A stretch of DNA of 64,000 nucleotides from Nocardioides mesophilus (GCF_014395785.1 NZ_CP060713.1:3314501-3378500); one strand, 5' to 3'. Shown: positions 1 to 11,000, counted from the stretch's first letter. Made by a program: numbers and translations. Notes: a model not told the origin generated them from the letters alone.

Positions 1-539
1 TGCAGCTGCTCCACGCTGACCTCGGAGAGGCCGATGTGGCGGATCTTGCCCTCGTCCTGCAGCTGCTTGAGCTCACCGACCTGGTCCTCGAGCGGGACGT
101 CGGGGTCGATGCGGTGCAGCTGGAAGAGGTCGATCCGCTCCAGGCCGAGCCGGCGCAGGCTGAGCTCGCACTGCTGGCGGAGGTACGCCGGCCGGCCGAC
201 CGGCGTCCAGATGCCCGGGCCCTGGCGGGTGAGTCCGGCCTTCGTGGCGATCACCACGTCGTCGGCGTACGGGTGCAGCGCCTCGCGCAGCAGCTGCTCC
301 GCGACCTCGGGACCGTAGGAGTCGGCGGTGTCGAAGAACGTGATGCCGAGCTCGACCGAGCGTCGCAGCACGCGGATCGCCTGGTCGCGGTCGCGCGGCT
401 CGCCCCAGACGCCGTCACCGGTCAGCTGCATCGTGCCGTAGCCGAGCCGGACCACCGGCAGGTCGCCGCCGATCGAGTAGCCGCCGGACGCGCCGGCGAG
501 AGAGTCGGTGGCGGGAGTGCTGCTGGTGGTGACGGTCAT
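1..539 (-). CDS. Aldo/keto reductase, C-terminus beyond left edge
   Basis: NADPH-dependent oxidoreductase of the aldo/keto reductase superfamily; substrate unknown. The ATG is the complement of 537-539 and reading continues open to base 1, so only about 179 residues are present and the C-terminal half lies outside the window. Visible family features are the motif FDTADSYG (catalytic Asp and Tyr), ATKAG (catalytic Lys) and FQLHRID (catalytic His), so the tetrad is complete. The last residues in the window match the strand that reads 'IRHIGLSEV' in this family. It is divergent from the thioredoxin-like gene at 651 and the two share a ~110-base promoter region. Family assignment is firm; the physiological role is not known. 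Confidence 0.93.
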   Translation of the reverse strand, partial: MTVTTSSTPATDSLAGASGGYSIGGDLPVVRLGYGTMQLTGDGVWGEPRDRDQAIRVLRRSVELGITFFDTADSYGPEVAEQLLREALHPYADDVVIATKAGLTRQGPGIWTPVGRPAYLRQQCELSLRRLGLERIDLFQLHRIDPDVPLEDQVGELKQLQDEGKIRHIGLSEVSVEQL

Positions 540-638
540 GGAGCTCCTCGGAATCGGTACAGGGGGGGACTTAGCCACCCTAGTCCGGCGCTGGAGCCGC
601 TCAAGTCGGCCCCGTGTCGGCGCCGACCGTGCGTCGGT

Positions 639-650
639 CAGAATGGCCTC
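639..650 (+). promoter_or_regulatory. -10 element for probable leaderless transcript of the thioredoxin-like gene
   Basis: CAGAAT at 639-644 is separated by six bases (GGCCTC) from the ATG at 651, and no Shine-Dalgarno sequence is present. In actinobacteria this spacing places the transcription start on the start codon. No clear -35 hexamer was identified. Confidence 0.45.
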
Positions 651-1607
651 ATGAGCACGACACCGTTCTCGCGTCCCGGCGCCGTCGACCTGTCCGCCCT
701 CAAGCGTCCGGCGGGCGGTGCCCCCGGAGCGGGACCGCGGCCGGGCAGTGCTGCGTCTCCCGCCCCGGGCAGCGCGGGACCCGCCGGCTCCTACGCCGTC
801 GAGGTCGCCGAGGAGAACTTCCAGCAGGTGCTCGAGGCGTCGATGAACGCGCTGGTGCTGATGGTCTTCTACTCGCGCACCCAGATGCCGGCCAGCGCCC
901 AGCTCGCCGACGACCTGACCACCCTGGCCGACGAGTTCGAGGGCAAGTACCTCCTGGGCCGGGTCGACGTCGACGCGGTCCCGCAGATCGCGCAGGCCGT
1001 CCAGATCCCGACCGTGCCGTACGTCGTCGCGGTGGTCCAGGGCCGTCCGATGCCGCTGTTCCAGGAGGTCGCGCCGATCGACGACCTGCGTGCCGCGCTG
1101 ACCCAGGTGATGCAGCAGCTCGCCACCCAGGGGGTCGCCGGTCGGCACCAGCCGCTCACCCAGGCGATGGCCGAGGAGGAGGGCGAGGAGCTGCTCGACC
1201 CGCGCTACGCCCCCGCCCAGGACGCGCTGGCCGCCGGGGACCTCGACGGCGCGGTCGCGGAGTACCAGAAGCTCGTCGACGCGAACCCCGCCGACGTCGA
1301 GGCCGCGGGCGGTCTGGCGATGGCCAAGGTGCTCCAGCGCACCCAGGGCGCGGACCTGGCGCAGGCCCGGCAGGCCGCGGCCGACCAGCCCGAGGACGTG
1401 GACGCCCAGACCCTGGTGGCCGACCTGGACCTGGCCGGCGGCCACGTCGACGACGCGTTCGCCCGGCTGGTGGACCTGGTCCGGCGTACCTCCGGCGACG
1501 ACCGGGACCGGGCGCGCACCCACCTGCTCGGCCTGTTCGCGGCGGTCGGCAACGACGACCCGCGGGTGCTCAAGGGTCGTCGCGACCTCGCCTCCGCGCT
1601 GTTCTGA
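651..1607 (+). CDS. Thioredoxin-domain/TPR protein (YbbN/CnoX-like), no cysteines
   Basis: Predicted cytoplasmic co-chaperone-like protein of 318 residues: a low-complexity Ala/Pro/Gly N-terminus (about 1-45), a thioredoxin fold (about 48-165) with the cis-proline signature IPTVPYV, then a TPR-like helical region (about 185-318). The usual Cys-x-x-Cys position reads SRTQMPAS and the whole protein contains no cysteine, so it cannot be a thiol oxidoreductase. YbbN/CnoX proteins in other bacteria protect proteins by chaperone activity and some lack one or both cysteines; I infer a holdase-type role. The ATG at 651 follows a -10-like CAGAAT by six bases, suggesting leaderless translation. The frame is open upstream to 36, but that part is antisense to the aldo/keto reductase and is not included. 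Confidence 0.9.
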   Translation: MSTTPFSRPGAVDLSALKRPAGGAPGAGPRPGSAASPAPGSAGPAGSYAVEVAEENFQQVLEASMNALVLMVFYSRTQMPASAQLADDLTTLADEFEGKYLLGRVDVDAVPQIAQAVQIPTVPYVVAVVQGRPMPLFQEVAPIDDLRAALTQVMQQLATQGVAGRHQPLTQAMAEEEGEELLDPRYAPAQDALAAGDLDGAVAEYQKLVDANPADVEAAGGLAMAKVLQRTQGADLAQARQAAADQPEDVDAQTLVADLDLAGGHVDDAFARLVDLVRRTSGDDRDRARTHLLGLFAAVGNDDPRVLKGRRDLASALF

Positions 1608-1745
1608 CCGGCCCGCCCCGCGCACTGCTGGTCTCCCGCCGCAGAGCTCGCGGTGGCCCGCTTGCGTGAGGCCTGCGGGTCGCGGAGGCTGGTGCGGACC
1701 GTGACCAAGCGCGGCTACCTGCTGGCGACGAAGGAGAGCGCGTGA
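1608..1745 (+). pseudogene. 3' remnant of a uroporphyrinogen-III synthase/winged-helix (hemD-like) gene
   Basis: Immediately after the thioredoxin-like stop codon, the same frame encodes [13 protein letters not shown] and then [15 protein letters not shown] before a TGA at 1743-1745. This matches the end of an OmpR-type winged-helix domain (the 'VxTVxKRGYRLA' wing). In actinobacteria such a domain forms the C-terminus of hybrid uroporphyrinogen-III synthases, which commonly precede cbiX-type genes. Only about 30-35 codons with family resemblance remain; there is no start codon, catalytic domain or helix-turn-helix upstream. The TGA overlaps the GTG of the chelatase by GTGA, the footprint of former translational coupling. 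I infer a deletion fused this tail to the end of the preceding gene. Confidence 0.6.
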
Positions 1746-2485
1746 AGGACCCCGCCCTGGTGGCCTGCTCGCACGGCACCGCCGACACCGACGGCACCGC
1801 CGCCGTCTCCGGCCTGGTGACCGCGGTCGCGGCCGCGGTCGAGGTACCCGTCAGCGAGGCGTACGTCGACGTGCACGGGCCGTACGTCGCCGACGTGGTC
1901 ACCGGGCACCGCGGGGACGTCGTGGTCGTCCCGCTGCTGCTCGCCGCGGGCTTCCACGTGCACGTGGACATCGCCGAGGCCGTCGCGGCGTGGCCGCAGG
2001 CGCGGGTCAGCGACGCGCTGGGTCCCGACCCGCGGCTCACCTCGCTGCTGGTGGACCGGCTCGCCGCGGTGGGCGCCGGACCGGACGACCTGGTGCTGCT
2101 CGCCGCCGCCGGCTCCTCCGACGACCGCGCGGCCTCCTCGGTGCGGGCCGCCGCCCGCGAGCTCGCCGCCGCCCGGGGTGGTCGGGTGCGCATCGCCTAC
2201 GGCGCCTCCCGGGTGCCGCGGGTGACCGAGGCGGTCGCCCGGCTGCGGGAGCGGGAGCCGGACCGCCGGGTCGTGCTGGCCTCCTACCTGCTGGCCGCCG
2301 GCTTCTTCCAGCGCCGGCTGCACCAGGCCGGCGCCGACCTGGTCACCGCCCCGCTGCTCGAGACCGGCCTTCCGCCCGACCCCCGCCTGGTCGACCTGGT
2401 GGTCGAGCGCTACCGGCAGGCCCGGGACCCGGCCGCGCCCGCCGGACCCGGGGCCGGCCGGCGCAGCGTCGGCCCGGCGGCCTGA
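1742..2485 (+). CDS. Sirohydrochlorin/cobaltochelatase (CbiX/SirB family)
   Basis: Inserts Fe2+ (siroheme) or Co2+ (B12 route) into sirohydrochlorin in the cytoplasm. The 247-residue product is typical of single-chain CbiX-like proteins with two ferrochelatase-like lobes. The N-terminal motif ACSHGT carries the first metal-binding His and [12 protein letters not shown] the second. The GTG start at 1742 overlaps the stop of the hemD-like remnant, and a purine-rich AAGGAGAG lies just upstream, so the gene still has a ribosome site although its usual upstream partner has been lost. It ends four bases from the convergent GNAT-Nudix gene. Whether iron or cobalt is the substrate cannot be decided from sequence; a cobalamin riboswitch operon elsewhere in the window shows that B12 matters to this organism. 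Confidence 0.88.
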   Translation: MKDPALVACSHGTADTDGTAAVSGLVTAVAAAVEVPVSEAYVDVHGPYVADVVTGHRGDVVVVPLLLAAGFHVHVDIAEAVAAWPQARVSDALGPDPRLTSLLVDRLAAVGAGPDDLVLLAAAGSSDDRAASSVRAAARELAAARGGRVRIAYGASRVPRVTEAVARLREREPDRRVVLASYLLAAGFFQRRLHQAGADLVTAPLLETGLPPDPRLVDLVVERYRQARDPAAPAGPGAGRRSVGPAA

Positions 2486-2488
2486 GGG

Positions 2489-3529
2489 TCAGCGGCCGGA
2501 CTCGGTGTAGGGCCGGGTCCCGCCCGGGTCCGCGGAGAGGTTGCGCAACGCCGCCTCGACCCGGCGGGCGGTGAAGTCGGTGGCCCGGTCGCGGACCTCC
2601 TCGACGGTGCAGAACCGGGCCGAGCGGATCTCCCGCTCCTGCTTGACCACGTCGTGCAGGACGTCGGGAGCGTGCACGCCGCCGTCGAAGACCAGGCACA
2701 GCGCGTCCTCCCAGCCTCCCCACGGCGGCAGCCAGTCGGTCAGCACGAGAGGACCGATCGGCAGCTTCAGGCCGAGCTCCTCCTCCACCTCCCGGACCGC
2801 GGCGAGCTGCGGGGACTCGCCGACCTCGACCACGCCGCCGGGCAGGTCCCAGTCCCGCTTGTAGGTCAGCTCGCACAGCAGCACCCGGTCCTCGGGGTCG
2901 CGCAGCAGCATCTGGGCGATCGCGCGCTTGCGCGGGAGGAACGAGTTCAGCAGGGTCCGGAAACCGGTCGGGTCGCTCAGCGGCGGGTCCGAGGCCAGCC
3001 GCGCCAGGACGACGTACTCCGTCGTCTCGGGGCGGTCCCCGGTGCCCGGGGCGACCCGCTTCACGCCCTCGCGGTGCATCCCCGCGCGGGTCGCCACCCG
3101 CAGCGAGCGCTCGTTGCCGGGCTCGACCTCGGCCTCGACCCGCTGCATGTCGAGCTCGTCGAGGGCGTAGCCGATCAGCAGCCGGACCGCGCGGGTGGCG
3201 AAGCCCTGACCACGGTGCCCGGAGTAGAGCACCCAGGAGAGCCGGGCGGTCCGGTTGCCCCGGTCCTGGACCTCCACGCTGCCCACCAGGCGGCCGTCGT
3301 GCTCGACCACGAAGCTGACCCGGCTGCGGCCCTCGGCGTACCAGCGGCGCCAGTCCTCGACGGCGGCCCGGTGCTGCTCGTAGGACGGCTGCACCACCGG
3401 AAAGCCGAACCAGTGCGCGATCTCCTCGTCGTGCCCGGCGATCGCCTCGGCGATGTCGTCGTCCCGCCACGGTCGCAGGACGACGACACCGTCGCTCAGC
3501 GTCGGCTGCGGGGGGAGGGAGTCGGGCAC
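2489..3529 (-). CDS. GNAT acetyltransferase-Nudix hydrolase fusion
   Basis: Two-domain cytoplasmic enzyme of 346 residues. Residues about 14-178 form a RimJ/RimL-like GNAT domain with the acetyl-CoA loop GHRGQGFATRA (104-114). Residues about 198-330 form a Nudix domain whose box at 231-254 has all signature positions (GG..E.GES, then REVEEELGL). The family logic is acetylation of an amine plus hydrolysis of a nucleoside diphosphate derivative; the real substrates are unknown and nothing in the neighbourhood identifies them. The upstream region (3530-3560) is very short and the glgB gene ends at 3561 in the same direction, so it may be read as the last gene of the glucan operon. The GNAT-Nudix combination recurs in actinobacteria. 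Confidence 0.9.
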   Translation of the reverse strand: MPDSLPPQPTLSDGVVVLRPWRDDDIAEAIAGHDEEIAHWFGFPVVQPSYEQHRAAVEDWRRWYAEGRSRVSFVVEHDGRLVGSVEVQDRGNRTARLSWVLYSGHRGQGFATRAVRLLIGYALDELDMQRVEAEVEPGNERSLRVATRAGMHREGVKRVAPGTGDRPETTEYVVLARLASDPPLSDPTGFRTLLNSFLPRKRAIAQMLLRDPEDRVLLCELTYKRDWDLPGGVVEVGESPQLAAVREVEEELGLKLPIGPLVLTDWLPPWGGWEDALCLVFDGGVHAPDVLHDVVKQEREIRSARFCTVEEVRDRATDFTARRVEAALRNLSADPGGTRPYTESGR

Positions 3530-3560
3530 CCGATCACCCTAGCCAGCCGCCGGAAGCGGT

Positions 3561-5756
3561 TCAGTCGCGCCGGCTGAGCCAGAGCGTGCCCAGCGGGGGC
3601 AGCGTCACGGTCGCCGACGCCGGCATCCCGTGCCACTGCTTCGCCTCGGCGCGCACCTCGCCCAGGTTGCCCACGCCGGAGCCGGCGTAGAGGTCGGCGT
3701 CGGTGTTGAGCGCCTCCACCCAGGTGCCCGCGGCCGGCAGGCCCAGCGTGTAGTCGTGGTGCGGGACCGCGGAGAAGTTCGCCACGCACACCATCTCCGA
3801 GCCGTCGGAGCCGCGCCGGACGAAGCTGAACACGTTGTTGCTCGAGTCGTTGGCGTCGATCCACTCGAAGCCGGCGCCCTCGGTGTCCAGCGTGAACAGG
3901 GCCGGGGAGTCGCGGTAGATCCGGTTCAGGTCGCGCACCAGGCTCTGCACGCCGCGGTGCTCGCTGTGGTCGAGCAGCCACCAGTCGAGCTCGCGGCCCT
4001 CGGCCCACTCCGACTCCTGGCCGAACTCGGCGCCCATGAACAGCAGCTGCTTGCCCGGGTGCGCCCACATGTAGGCCAGGTACGTACGCAGGTTCGCCAG
4101 CTGCTGCCAGCGGTCGCCGGGCATCTTGCGCAGCAGCGAACCCTTGCCGTGCACGACCTCGTCGTGGCTGATCGGCAGGATGTAGTTCTCGGAGTAGGCG
4201 TAGACCATCGAGAAGGTCATCTGCCCGTGGTGGTACTGCCGGTGCACCGGGTCGTTCTCGACGTAGCCGAGGCTGTCGTGCATCCAGCCCATGTTCCACT
4301 TGAACCCGAAGCCGAGGCCGCCGAGGTGGGTCGGCCGGGTGACGCCGGGCCAGGAGGTGGACTCCTCGGCGATGGTCACCGCACCGGGGACCCGCTTGTA
4401 GACGGTGGCGTTCATCTCCTGGAGGAACTCCACCGCCTCGAGGTTCTCGCGGCCGCCGTGGATGTTGGGCGACCACTGGCCCTCGTCGCGCGAGTAGTCG
4501 AGGTAGAGCATCGAGGCCACGCCGTCGACGCGCAGGCCGTCGGCGTGGAACTCCTCCAGCCAGAACAGCGCGTTGGCGTAGAGGAAGTTGCGCACCTCCT
4601 TGCGGCCGAAGTTGAAGATGTGGGAGCCCCACTCCTTGTGCCAGCCGCGCTGGGGGTTCGGGTCCTCGTAGAGCGGGGTCCCGTCGAAGCGGGCCAGCGC
4701 CCACTCGTCGGTGGCGAAGTGGCCCGGCACCCAGTCCAGGATGACGCCGATCCCGGCCTGGTGGAGCCGGTCGATGAGCAGCCGCAGCCCGTCCGGGTCG
4801 CCGAAGCGGGAGTCGGCGGCGAAGTACGACGTGACGTGGTAGCCCCACGAGCCGCCGAAGGGGTGCTGCATGACCGGCATCAGCTCGACGTGGGTGAACC
4901 CCATGTCGGCGAGGTAGTCGACCAGGTTGTCGGCGAGCTCGGCGTAGGAGTACATGCCGCCGCCGTGGTGCTTCTTCCACGACGCCAGGTGCATCTCGTA
5001 GATCGCCATCGGCTGGGCGTGGGCGTCGCTGCGCTCGGCGCGCGAGGTCATCCACGCCTCGTCGTTCCAGGCGTAGCCGGGCTCGTGGACGATCGAGGAG
5101 GTCAGCGGCGGCACCTCGGCCGCGAAGGCCATCGGGTCGGCCTTCTCGCGCCACACGTCGTCGGCGCCCAGGATCAGGAACTTGTAGCGCGTGCCGGAGC
5201 CGACGTCGGGGACGAACAGCTCCCAGACCCCGGAGACGCCCATCTGGCGCATCGGGTGCTCGCGGCCGTCCCAGTGGTTGAAGTCGCCCTTCACCCGGAC
5301 GCCCTTGGCGTGCGGCGCCCACACGGCGAACGAGGTGCCGGTGACGTCGCCGGTGGGGGACTGGTAGTGGCGCACGTGCGCGCCGAGGACGTCCCACAGC
5401 TGCTCGTGGCGGCCCTCGTTGATCAGGTGCAGATCCATCTCGCCGAGCGTCGGGAGGTAGCGGTAGGCGTCGTCGACGAGCGTGGGCTCCGCGCCGGCGT
5501 AGCTGACCGCCAGCCGGTAGTCCGGGGGCTCCGGCACGTCGAGCACGCCGACCCAGATGCCTTCGTGCTCGTGGGTCAGGTCGACCCGCTTGCCGTCGTG
5601 CACCACCACCACGGACTCCGCGAGCGGGCGGAAGACCCGCACCGTCGTGGTGCCGCCGTGCGGATGGGCACCGAGCACTGCGTGCGGGTCGCCGTGCCGG
5701 CCGGACACGACCTGGTCCAGGATGCTGCGGTCGAGCGGGCGGATGGTGCTCGTCAC
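3561..5756 (-). CDS. glgB: 1,4-alpha-glucan branching enzyme
   Basis: GH13 enzyme that makes alpha-1,6 branches in glycogen-like glucan; last step of the GlgE pathway. The 731-residue protein has an N-terminal CBM48-type module (the [12 protein letters not shown] start and the [18 protein letters not shown] strand) and a catalytic barrel with [18 protein letters not shown], the nucleophile region [18 protein letters not shown], the acid [10 protein letters not shown] and [13 protein letters not shown]. The start codon is GTG at 5756, and the mak stop overlaps it by four bases (GTGA), so translation is probably coupled. It closes the glgE-treS-mak-glgB operon. Length and motifs are those of normal bacterial GlgB. 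Confidence 0.97.
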   Translation of the reverse strand: MTSTIRPLDRSILDQVVSGRHGDPHAVLGAHPHGGTTTVRVFRPLAESVVVVHDGKRVDLTHEHEGIWVGVLDVPEPPDYRLAVSYAGAEPTLVDDAYRYLPTLGEMDLHLINEGRHEQLWDVLGAHVRHYQSPTGDVTGTSFAVWAPHAKGVRVKGDFNHWDGREHPMRQMGVSGVWELFVPDVGSGTRYKFLILGADDVWREKADPMAFAAEVPPLTSSIVHEPGYAWNDEAWMTSRAERSDAHAQPMAIYEMHLASWKKHHGGGMYSYAELADNLVDYLADMGFTHVELMPVMQHPFGGSWGYHVTSYFAADSRFGDPDGLRLLIDRLHQAGIGVILDWVPGHFATDEWALARFDGTPLYEDPNPQRGWHKEWGSHIFNFGRKEVRNFLYANALFWLEEFHADGLRVDGVASMLYLDYSRDEGQWSPNIHGGRENLEAVEFLQEMNATVYKRVPGAVTIAEESTSWPGVTRPTHLGGLGFGFKWNMGWMHDSLGYVENDPVHRQYHHGQMTFSMVYAYSENYILPISHDEVVHGKGSLLRKMPGDRWQQLANLRTYLAYMWAHPGKQLLFMGAEFGQESEWAEGRELDWWLLDHSEHRGVQSLVRDLNRIYRDSPALFTLDTEGAGFEWIDANDSSNNVFSFVRRGSDGSEMVCVANFSAVPHHDYTLGLPAAGTWVEALNTDADLYAGSGVGNLGEVRAEAKQWHGMPASATVTLPPLGTLWLSRRD

Positions 5757-7216
5757 GAGTTCTCCTCGGGTACGTCGTCGGCGCCGGTCCGGCCGGCTCG
5801 GTCATGAGGTGCGGGGGCGGTCAGCCGCTTGATCGCGCCGAGCGGGATGCCGATCCAGTCGGGCCGGTTGCGGGCCTCGTAGATCGTCTCGTAGACCGCC
5901 TTGTCCGCCTGGTAGGCGTCGAGGAGCACCTGCTGGTCGGGCAGCACGGTGCCGTCCGGGGTGCGGGTGCTGAACTCGGTGTAACCGGCCAGGAACTCGT
6001 CCTGGTTGCGGCTGGCCCACTCCCGGGCCCGGTAGGCGATCTGGCTGTTCTCGTTGAGCTCGGGCTCCACGTCGGCCTCCACCGCGTGGGCGGCGTAGTC
6101 GAACGAGCGGAGCATGCCGGCCACGTCGCGCCAGGGGGAGTCCGGGGCGATCCGGTCGGCCAGCGGCTTCGCTGGCTCGCCCTCGAAGTCCACGATCTTC
6201 CAGCCCAGGGCGGTGCGCAGCGTCTGACCGAGGTGGAAGTCGCCGTGCACGCGCTGCACCACGACCCGCGAGGTGACCTGCTCGACGGCGTCGAAGATGG
6301 TGCGCAGCGGGTCGGCGTACGGCGCCAGCTCCGGGACGGCGGCGACCGCGGCGTCGAGCCGGGACCGCATCGCGTCGGCGAGCGCGGAGAGCTCCGCGGG
6401 CCCCCACTGCTGGCTGGGGAACGCGGCGGCGAGCGCGTCGTGGACCTCGGCGGTGGCCACCCCGAGCCGCCGGGACTCCGCGCCGAAGTCGCCGCCCACC
6501 TCGTCGGCGCGCAGGTCGGCCTCGGCGTAGAGGTCGCGGACGCTGGCCAGGGCCAGGTCCCAGCCGTCGCTGGCGGTGCGCAGGAACTGCTGCAGCATCG
6601 CCAGCTGGACCGGCTCGCCACCGGTCTCCTCGGTGGGGTCGAGCTCGAGCCAGCCGTAGAGCGCCGCGACGTGCTCGCTGCCGGCCTCGGTGAGCGCGGC
6701 GTGGATCTCGATGTCCGGGTTGCGACCCGGGGTGACCTTGCGGAACACCTTCATCAGGCTGTCGTCGCCGAAGGCGAGCGAGGAGTTGCTCTGCTCGCCG
6801 GAGAACAGCGTCGAGTGCGTGTCCATGTCGAGCTCGTGGCCGGTCAACCGGTGGAAGGTCAGGCCGTCCTGGGAGTGGCCGACGTTGAACGCCTGCAGCC
6901 ACAGCCGCGTCACGGCCCGGTCGTGCATCGCGTCGTAGGCGTGCACCGGGCCGAGCTTCTCGTCGTCCCAGGAGCCGATCAACGCGTGCTCGAGGCGTTC
7001 CTGGGGCTCCGCGTAGTAGGCGACCGGCACCTGGTAGGTCTCGGCGCCGCCCTCGTCGTAGTCGACGGTGACCAGCTCGATCCCGACGTACGGCGTGCCG
7101 TCCACGTCGGCGGTGCCGAGGGTGCCGACCCGCCGCACGTCGGAGACCTGGAACGCGAGTCCCTTGCCGCCGAACCAGCGTGCGGAGCCGATGAACTGCT
7201 CGAAGGCCTTGATCAA
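5753..7216 (-). CDS. mak: Maltokinase
   Basis: ATP-dependent kinase (Mak/Pep2) that makes maltose 1-phosphate, the GlgE substrate, from maltose supplied by TreS. The protein is 487 residues with the start [19 protein letters not shown] typical of Mak. The aminoglycoside-kinase-like catalytic core is VHGDFHLGQ (catalytic Asp) followed by KIVDFEGEP (metal-binding Asp). I place the start at the TTG complement of 7214-7216: it is preceded by GGAGGGG at good spacing and overlaps the treS stop (TTGA). Starting there gives a product of normal family length. Its stop overlaps the glgB GTG, so all four genes are translationally linked. Confidence 0.95.
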   Translation of the reverse strand: MIKAFEQFIGSARWFGGKGLAFQVSDVRRVGTLGTADVDGTPYVGIELVTVDYDEGGAETYQVPVAYYAEPQERLEHALIGSWDDEKLGPVHAYDAMHDRAVTRLWLQAFNVGHSQDGLTFHRLTGHELDMDTHSTLFSGEQSNSSLAFGDDSLMKVFRKVTPGRNPDIEIHAALTEAGSEHVAALYGWLELDPTEETGGEPVQLAMLQQFLRTASDGWDLALASVRDLYAEADLRADEVGGDFGAESRRLGVATAEVHDALAAAFPSQQWGPAELSALADAMRSRLDAAVAAVPELAPYADPLRTIFDAVEQVTSRVVVQRVHGDFHLGQTLRTALGWKIVDFEGEPAKPLADRIAPDSPWRDVAGMLRSFDYAAHAVEADVEPELNENSQIAYRAREWASRNQDEFLAGYTEFSTRTPDGTVLPDQQVLLDAYQADKAVYETIYEARNRPDWIGIPLGAIKRLTAPAPHDRAGRTGADDVPEENS

Positions 7217-8991
7217 GAGGTGCTCCCCTCCTGGAGGGTGGGGTCGTTCGGCAGCGGTGGCACCGCGCCGATCGAGCGCTCGCTGGCCGGTGCCGGGAGC
7301 CGGAACCAGTAGAAGCCGTAGGCGCCGAGGGTGAGCAGGTAGGGCAGCTCGCCGATCTCGGGGAACCGGACGCCGCCGAGCAGCTCGATCGGCGCCACCC
7401 CCTCGAAGCGGCGCAGGTCCAGCTCCACCGGCTGCGGGAAGCGGGACAGGTTGTGCACGCAGAGCACCCGGTCGACGGTGCCGTCCGGGGCTTCGTACTC
7501 GCGCACGTAGGTGAGCACGCTCGGGTTCGAGCCGCCCAGGTCGCTGAAGCTGCCCAGCCCGAACGCCGCGTGCTTGCGGCGGGCGTGGATCATGCGCCGC
7601 GTCCAGTGCAGCAGCGACGAGGCGTTCTCCAGCTCGGTCTCGACATTGACGCGTTGGTACCCGAAGACGGGGTCCTGAATCACCGGCAGGGCGAGCCGCC
7701 CGGGGGTGGCCACCGAGAAGCCCGCGTTGCGGTCGGCCGTCCACTGCATGGGGGTGCGCACGCCGTCGCGGTCGCCGAGCCAGATGTTGTCGCCCATCCC
7801 GATCTCGTCGCCGTAGTAGAGCACCGGCGAGCCCGGCAGCGAGAGCAGCAGCGCGGTGAACAGCTCCATCTGGTTGATGTCGTTGTCCAGCAGCGGCGCC
7901 AGCCGGCGGCGGATGCCGATGTTGGCCTTCATGCGGGGGTCCTTGGCGTACTCGCCCCACATGTAGTCGCGGTCCTCGTCGGCCACCATCTCGAGGGTCA
8001 GCTCGTCGTGGTTGCGCAGGAAGATGCCCCACTGGCAGTTGTCGGGGATGGCCGGGGTCTGCTCGAGGATCTCCGAGATCGGGAAGCGCGACTCGCGGCG
8101 GACCGCCATGAAGATGCGGGGCATGACGGGGAAGTGGAAGCACATGTGGCACTCGTCCCCGCCCTTCTCGAAGTCGCCGAAGTAGTCGACGACGTCCGAG
8201 GGCCACTGGTTCGCCTCGGCCAGCAGGACCCGGTCGGGGTAGTGCTCGTCGACGTAGGTGCGGACGTCCTTGAGGAAGTCGTGGGTCTCCTTGAGGTTCT
8301 CGCCGTTGGTGCCGGGGCGCTCGTAGAGGTAGGGGACCGCGTCGAGCCGGAAGCCGTCGATGCCCATGTCGAGCCAGAACGACAGCGCCTCGAACATGGC
8401 CTGGTGGACCTTCGGGTTGTCGAAGTTCAGGTCTGGCTGGTGGCTGTAGAAGCGGTGCCAGAAGTACTGCTGACGCACCGGGTCCCAGGTCCAGTTGGAG
8501 GGCTCGGTGTCGACGAAGATGATCCGGGCGTCGTCGTAGAGCTCGTCGGTGTCGGACCACACGTAGAAGTCACCGTAGGGCCCCTCCGGGTCCGAGCGGC
8601 TCGCCTGGAACCAGGGGTGCTGGTCCGAGGTGTGGTTCATGACGAAGTCGATGATCACCCGGATGCCCCGGGCGTGGGACTCGTCGAGGAAGTGGTGGAA
8701 GTCGTCCACCGTGCCGACCTCGGGGAGGATGTCGACGTAGTCGGCGACGTCGTAGCCGCCGTCGCGCAGCGGCGACGTGAAGAACGGCGGGACCCACAGG
8801 CAGTCGACGCCGAGCCACTCCAGGTAGTCGAGCTTCTCGGTCAGGCCCTTGAAGTCGCCGACGCCGTCGCCGTTGCTGTCCTTGAAGGAGCGCACCAGGA
8901 CTTCGTAGAAGACCGCGGTCTTGAACCAGTCCGGCTGGTGGTCGGGGAGGCCCTCGGCGGTCGGGGGCATCTCGTGCTGTTCGGCGCTCAT
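7213..8991 (-). CDS. treS: Trehalose synthase (maltose alpha-D-glucosyltransferase)
   Basis: GH13 isomerase interconverting trehalose and maltose; with Mak it feeds maltose 1-phosphate to GlgE. The 592-residue protein begins near [20 protein letters not shown], continues with [21 protein letters not shown], the nucleophile region [17 protein letters not shown], the acid LLAEANQWP and LRNHDEL. The C-terminal beta domain ends [19 protein letters not shown]. The ATG (complement of 8989-8991) shares one base with the glgE stop, so the genes form one operon. It is not fused to Mak as in some species; the adjacent genes would give a TreS-Mak pair. Confidence 0.97.
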   Translation of the reverse strand: MSAEQHEMPPTAEGLPDHQPDWFKTAVFYEVLVRSFKDSNGDGVGDFKGLTEKLDYLEWLGVDCLWVPPFFTSPLRDGGYDVADYVDILPEVGTVDDFHHFLDESHARGIRVIIDFVMNHTSDQHPWFQASRSDPEGPYGDFYVWSDTDELYDDARIIFVDTEPSNWTWDPVRQQYFWHRFYSHQPDLNFDNPKVHQAMFEALSFWLDMGIDGFRLDAVPYLYERPGTNGENLKETHDFLKDVRTYVDEHYPDRVLLAEANQWPSDVVDYFGDFEKGGDECHMCFHFPVMPRIFMAVRRESRFPISEILEQTPAIPDNCQWGIFLRNHDELTLEMVADEDRDYMWGEYAKDPRMKANIGIRRRLAPLLDNDINQMELFTALLLSLPGSPVLYYGDEIGMGDNIWLGDRDGVRTPMQWTADRNAGFSVATPGRLALPVIQDPVFGYQRVNVETELENASSLLHWTRRMIHARRKHAAFGLGSFSDLGGSNPSVLTYVREYEAPDGTVDRVLCVHNLSRFPQPVELDLRRFEGVAPIELLGGVRFPEIGELPYLLTLGAYGFYWFRLPAPASERSIGAVPPLPNDPTLQEGSTS

Positions 8992-11000
8992 CAGGGGATG
9001 GCCCTCCGGACGGTGAGGATGTGAGCGGGTTCGTAGTAGGGATCGAGACGGACGTAGTTGCGCTGGCCCCAGGTCCACGACTGGCCGGTGATCTCGTCGT
9101 GCACTGAGAACTGGTCGTGCCAGTCCATGCCCAGGGCGGGCATGTTGAGGTTGACGGTCGTCTCGCGGGTGCCGTGCGGGTCGACGTTCACGACCACGAT
9201 CACGATGTCCTCGAGGCTGCCGGGGTCGGCGCGGTTGCCGTCCACGGCGGGCGCGGACTTGCTGTAGACGACGACCGCGTCGTCGTCGCTGCTGTGCACC
9301 GTGAGGTTGCGCAGCAGCTGCAGGCTTCGGTGCTCGCGGCGGATCTCGTTGAGCCGGGTGAGGTACGGCGCCAGCGTCCGGCCCTCCGTCTCCGCGGCCT
9401 TCCAGTCCCGGATCCGGATCTGGTACTTCTCGGAGTCGAGGTACTCCTCGCTGCCGGGCTTCACCGCGACGTGCTCGTAGAGCTCGAAGCCGGCGTAGAC
9501 CCCCCAGCTGGGGGAGCCGGTCGCGGCCAGAGCGGCCCTGATCTTGAACGCCGCCGGGCCGCCGTACTGCAGGAAGCCGTGCAGGATGTCGGGGGTGTTC
9601 ACGAAGAAGTTCGGCCGCAGCACCGCGCTGCTCTCGTGTGACAGCTCGTTGAAGTAGTCCTCGATCTCCCACTTGGCGGTGCGCCAGGTGAAGTACGTGT
9701 AGGACTGGTGGAACCCGACGGTGCCCAGCGCCCGCATCATCGGCGGCTTGGTGAAGGCCTCGGAGAGGAAGACGACGTCCGGGTCGCTCTTGCGGATCTC
9801 CCCGAGCAGCCACTCCCAGAACTGCACCGGCTTGGTGTGCGGGTTGTCGACGCGGAAGATCCGCACGCCGTGGCTCATCCAGAGCCGGACTATGCGGAGC
9901 ACCTCGTTGGCGATGCCCTGTGGGTCGTTGTCGAAGTTGACCGGGTAGATGTCCTGGTACTTCTTCGGCGGGTTCTCGGCGTAGGCGATGGTGCCGTCGG
10001 CCCGGGTCGTGAACCACTCGGGGTGCGAGGTGACCCAGGGGTGGTCGGGCGCGGCCTGCAACGCCAGGTCGAGCGCCACCTCGAGGCCGAGCTCACGGGC
10101 CCGCGCCACGAAGGCGTCGAAGTCCTCGAAGGTGCCCAGGTCGGGGTGGATCGCGTCGTGGCCGCCGTCCTTGGAACCGATCGCCCAGGGCGACCCGACG
10201 TCGTCCGGGCCCGGGTCCAGGGTGTTGTTCGGCCCTTTGCGGTTGACCTCGCCGATCGGGTGGACGGGTGGGAGGTAGATCACGTCGAAGCCCATCGCGG
10301 CCACCGCGTCGAGGCGCTCGGACGCGGTCGCGAAGGTGCCGGAGACGGTCTTGCCGGTGGTGGCGTCGACGTAGGCGCCCTCGGAGCGGGGGAAGAACTC
10401 GTACCAGCTGCCGGTCAGGGCGAGGGCGCGGTCGGCGAAGAACGGGTAGGGCCCGGCGGTGGTCACCAGGTCACGCAGCGGGTAGGCGGCGAGCACCTCG
10501 TCGACGTCGGAGGAGACCGCGGCGGCGTAGCGCACCGGGTCGGGACGCCGGGTGTCGCGGATGCCCTTGAGCGCCTCGTTGAGCGTCGAGCGCCCCTTCG
10601 CCCGCCGGGGGAGCTCCGCGACGGCGCGCTCGAGCAGCAGCGCGCCCTCGGTGAACATCAGCTCGACGTCGATCCCGGCCGGGATCTTGATCTCGGCGTT
10701 GTGCCGCCAGGTCGCGACCGGGTCGCTCCACGACTCGATCTCGAAGGTCCACGGCCCGACCGCGTCGGGGACCACGTCCGCCTCCCAGCGACCGACCTCC
10801 TCGGGTCGCGGGTGCATCCGCACCGGCGGCCGGCGCTTGCCCCGGGGGTCGATGAGCACCACGTCCGCGTTGAGCGCGTCGTGGCCCTCGCGGAAGACCA
10901 GCGCGCTGACGGTGAAGGGCTCGCCCAGAGCGGCCTTGGCGGCGTACCGACCTCCTTCGATGACAGGGGTGACGTCCATGACGGGGATTCGTCCGACCAT
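8991..11000 (-). CDS. glgE: Maltose-1-phosphate maltosyltransferase
   Basis: GH13_3 enzyme that extends alpha-1,4-glucan using maltose 1-phosphate. The 669-residue protein starts [20 protein letters not shown] at the ATG complement of 10998-11000. It has an N-terminal beta domain (about 1-100), a helical region, and a catalytic domain with [17 protein letters not shown], the nucleophile segment [19 protein letters not shown] and the acid segment [12 protein letters not shown], which are diagnostic for GlgE. It is first of four minus-strand genes glgE-treS-mak-glgB with 1-4-base overlaps. A terminator-like hairpin at 11156-11190 separates it from the protease upstream, so its own promoter should lie in 11001-11155. 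The frame is open further upstream but without homology. Confidence 0.97.
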   Translation of the reverse strand: MVGRIPVMDVTPVIEGGRYAAKAALGEPFTVSALVFREGHDALNADVVLIDPRGKRRPPVRMHPRPEEVGRWEADVVPDAVGPWTFEIESWSDPVATWRHNAEIKIPAGIDVELMFTEGALLLERAVAELPRRAKGRSTLNEALKGIRDTRRPDPVRYAAAVSSDVDEVLAAYPLRDLVTTAGPYPFFADRALALTGSWYEFFPRSEGAYVDATTGKTVSGTFATASERLDAVAAMGFDVIYLPPVHPIGEVNRKGPNNTLDPGPDDVGSPWAIGSKDGGHDAIHPDLGTFEDFDAFVARARELGLEVALDLALQAAPDHPWVTSHPEWFTTRADGTIAYAENPPKKYQDIYPVNFDNDPQGIANEVLRIVRLWMSHGVRIFRVDNPHTKPVQFWEWLLGEIRKSDPDVVFLSEAFTKPPMMRALGTVGFHQSYTYFTWRTAKWEIEDYFNELSHESSAVLRPNFFVNTPDILHGFLQYGGPAAFKIRAALAATGSPSWGVYAGFELYEHVAVKPGSEEYLDSEKYQIRIRDWKAAETEGRTLAPYLTRLNEIRREHRSLQLLRNLTVHSSDDDAVVVYSKSAPAVDGNRADPGSLEDIVIVVVNVDPHGTRETTVNLNMPALGMDWHDQFSVHDEITGQSWTWGQRNYVRLDPYYEPAHILTVRRAIP

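Noticed and set aside
3630-5807. 725-codon open frame on the plus strand opposite glgB
   Set aside because: Low-complexity Val/Arg/Gly translation typical of antisense frames in GC-rich DNA; glgB motifs on the other strand are unambiguous.
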